This document shows positions 63,912 to 64,000 of a stretch of DNA of 64,000 nucleotides, piece after piece. Positions within the stretch are counted from its first letter, which is position 1; every line of letters starts with the position of its first letter. A program made the translations under genes and the position numbers. The notes below the pieces were generated by a model, which was given only the letters and a program-made list of their open reading frames with translations, did no database searches and was not told where the DNA came from. The DNA is taken from NCBI GenBank assembly GCA_030544235.1, contig CM060465.1, forward strand, positions 6,441,001-6,505,000, written 5' to 3'. This DNA is from Lepturacanthus savala (taxonomy: Eukaryota; Chordata; Actinopteri; Scombriformes; Trichiuridae).

Positions 63912-64000
63912 CTAGAAACACATAAAAAAAAATAACATCACTGACAGACACAGAGCTAAATATTTTCTTTTAGTAGGGTTTCTGTTCACTCTGGTGTGTT

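Overview
The window is vertebrate genomic DNA, most likely from a ray-finned (teleost) fish. Its genes are split by many introns with GT..AG borders. It is rich in fish-type interspersed repeats: a SINE-like family with a GACT or ATTC tail, several hAT-like elements with 8-bp target duplications, a Tc1 element with TA duplications, a LINE fragment, and many long dinucleotide microsatellites. The species cannot be named from the sequence.

Four protein-coding genes can be reconstructed exon by exon, with reading phase checked at each junction. (1) 680-21982, minus strand: b4galnt3 (beta-1,4-N-acetylgalactosaminyltransferase 3), N-terminal 928 codons in 14 exons. The catalytic exons lie beyond the left edge. 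The last exon in view carries a Gln/Asn/His-rich tract of about 150 residues. (2) 29574-38009, minus strand: fkbp4 (FKBP52), complete, 11 coding exons, 454 residues. Intron 6 holds a 0.9-kb 20-bp minisatellite. (3) 44176-54912, plus strand: ddx11 (ChlR1 helicase), complete, 27 coding exons, 889 residues, with a probable non-coding first exon near 40.4 kb. (4) 55793-63911, minus strand: washc1 (WASH complex subunit 1), C-terminal eight exons; the 5' exons lie beyond the right edge.

Layout: b4galnt3 and fkbp4 lie in tandem on the minus strand, separated by about 6.5 kb of repeats. fkbp4 and ddx11 are divergent, about 2.3 kb apart. ddx11 and washc1 are tail to tail, with about 0.9 kb between stop codons. 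The genes act in different processes (Golgi glycosylation, Hsp90 co-chaperoning, sister-chromatid cohesion and DNA repair, endosomal actin nucleation); nothing suggests an operon-like functional unit.

The most notable signals are the prion-like tract in b4galnt3; UG-rich repeats at the acceptors of several ddx11 helicase-motif exons; a minisatellite whose transcribed strand resembles a string of 3' splice sites; a SINE split by other elements; and an almost intact Tc1 transposase with one premature stop. No prokaryotic-type system, CRISPR array, rRNA or functional tRNA was seen.
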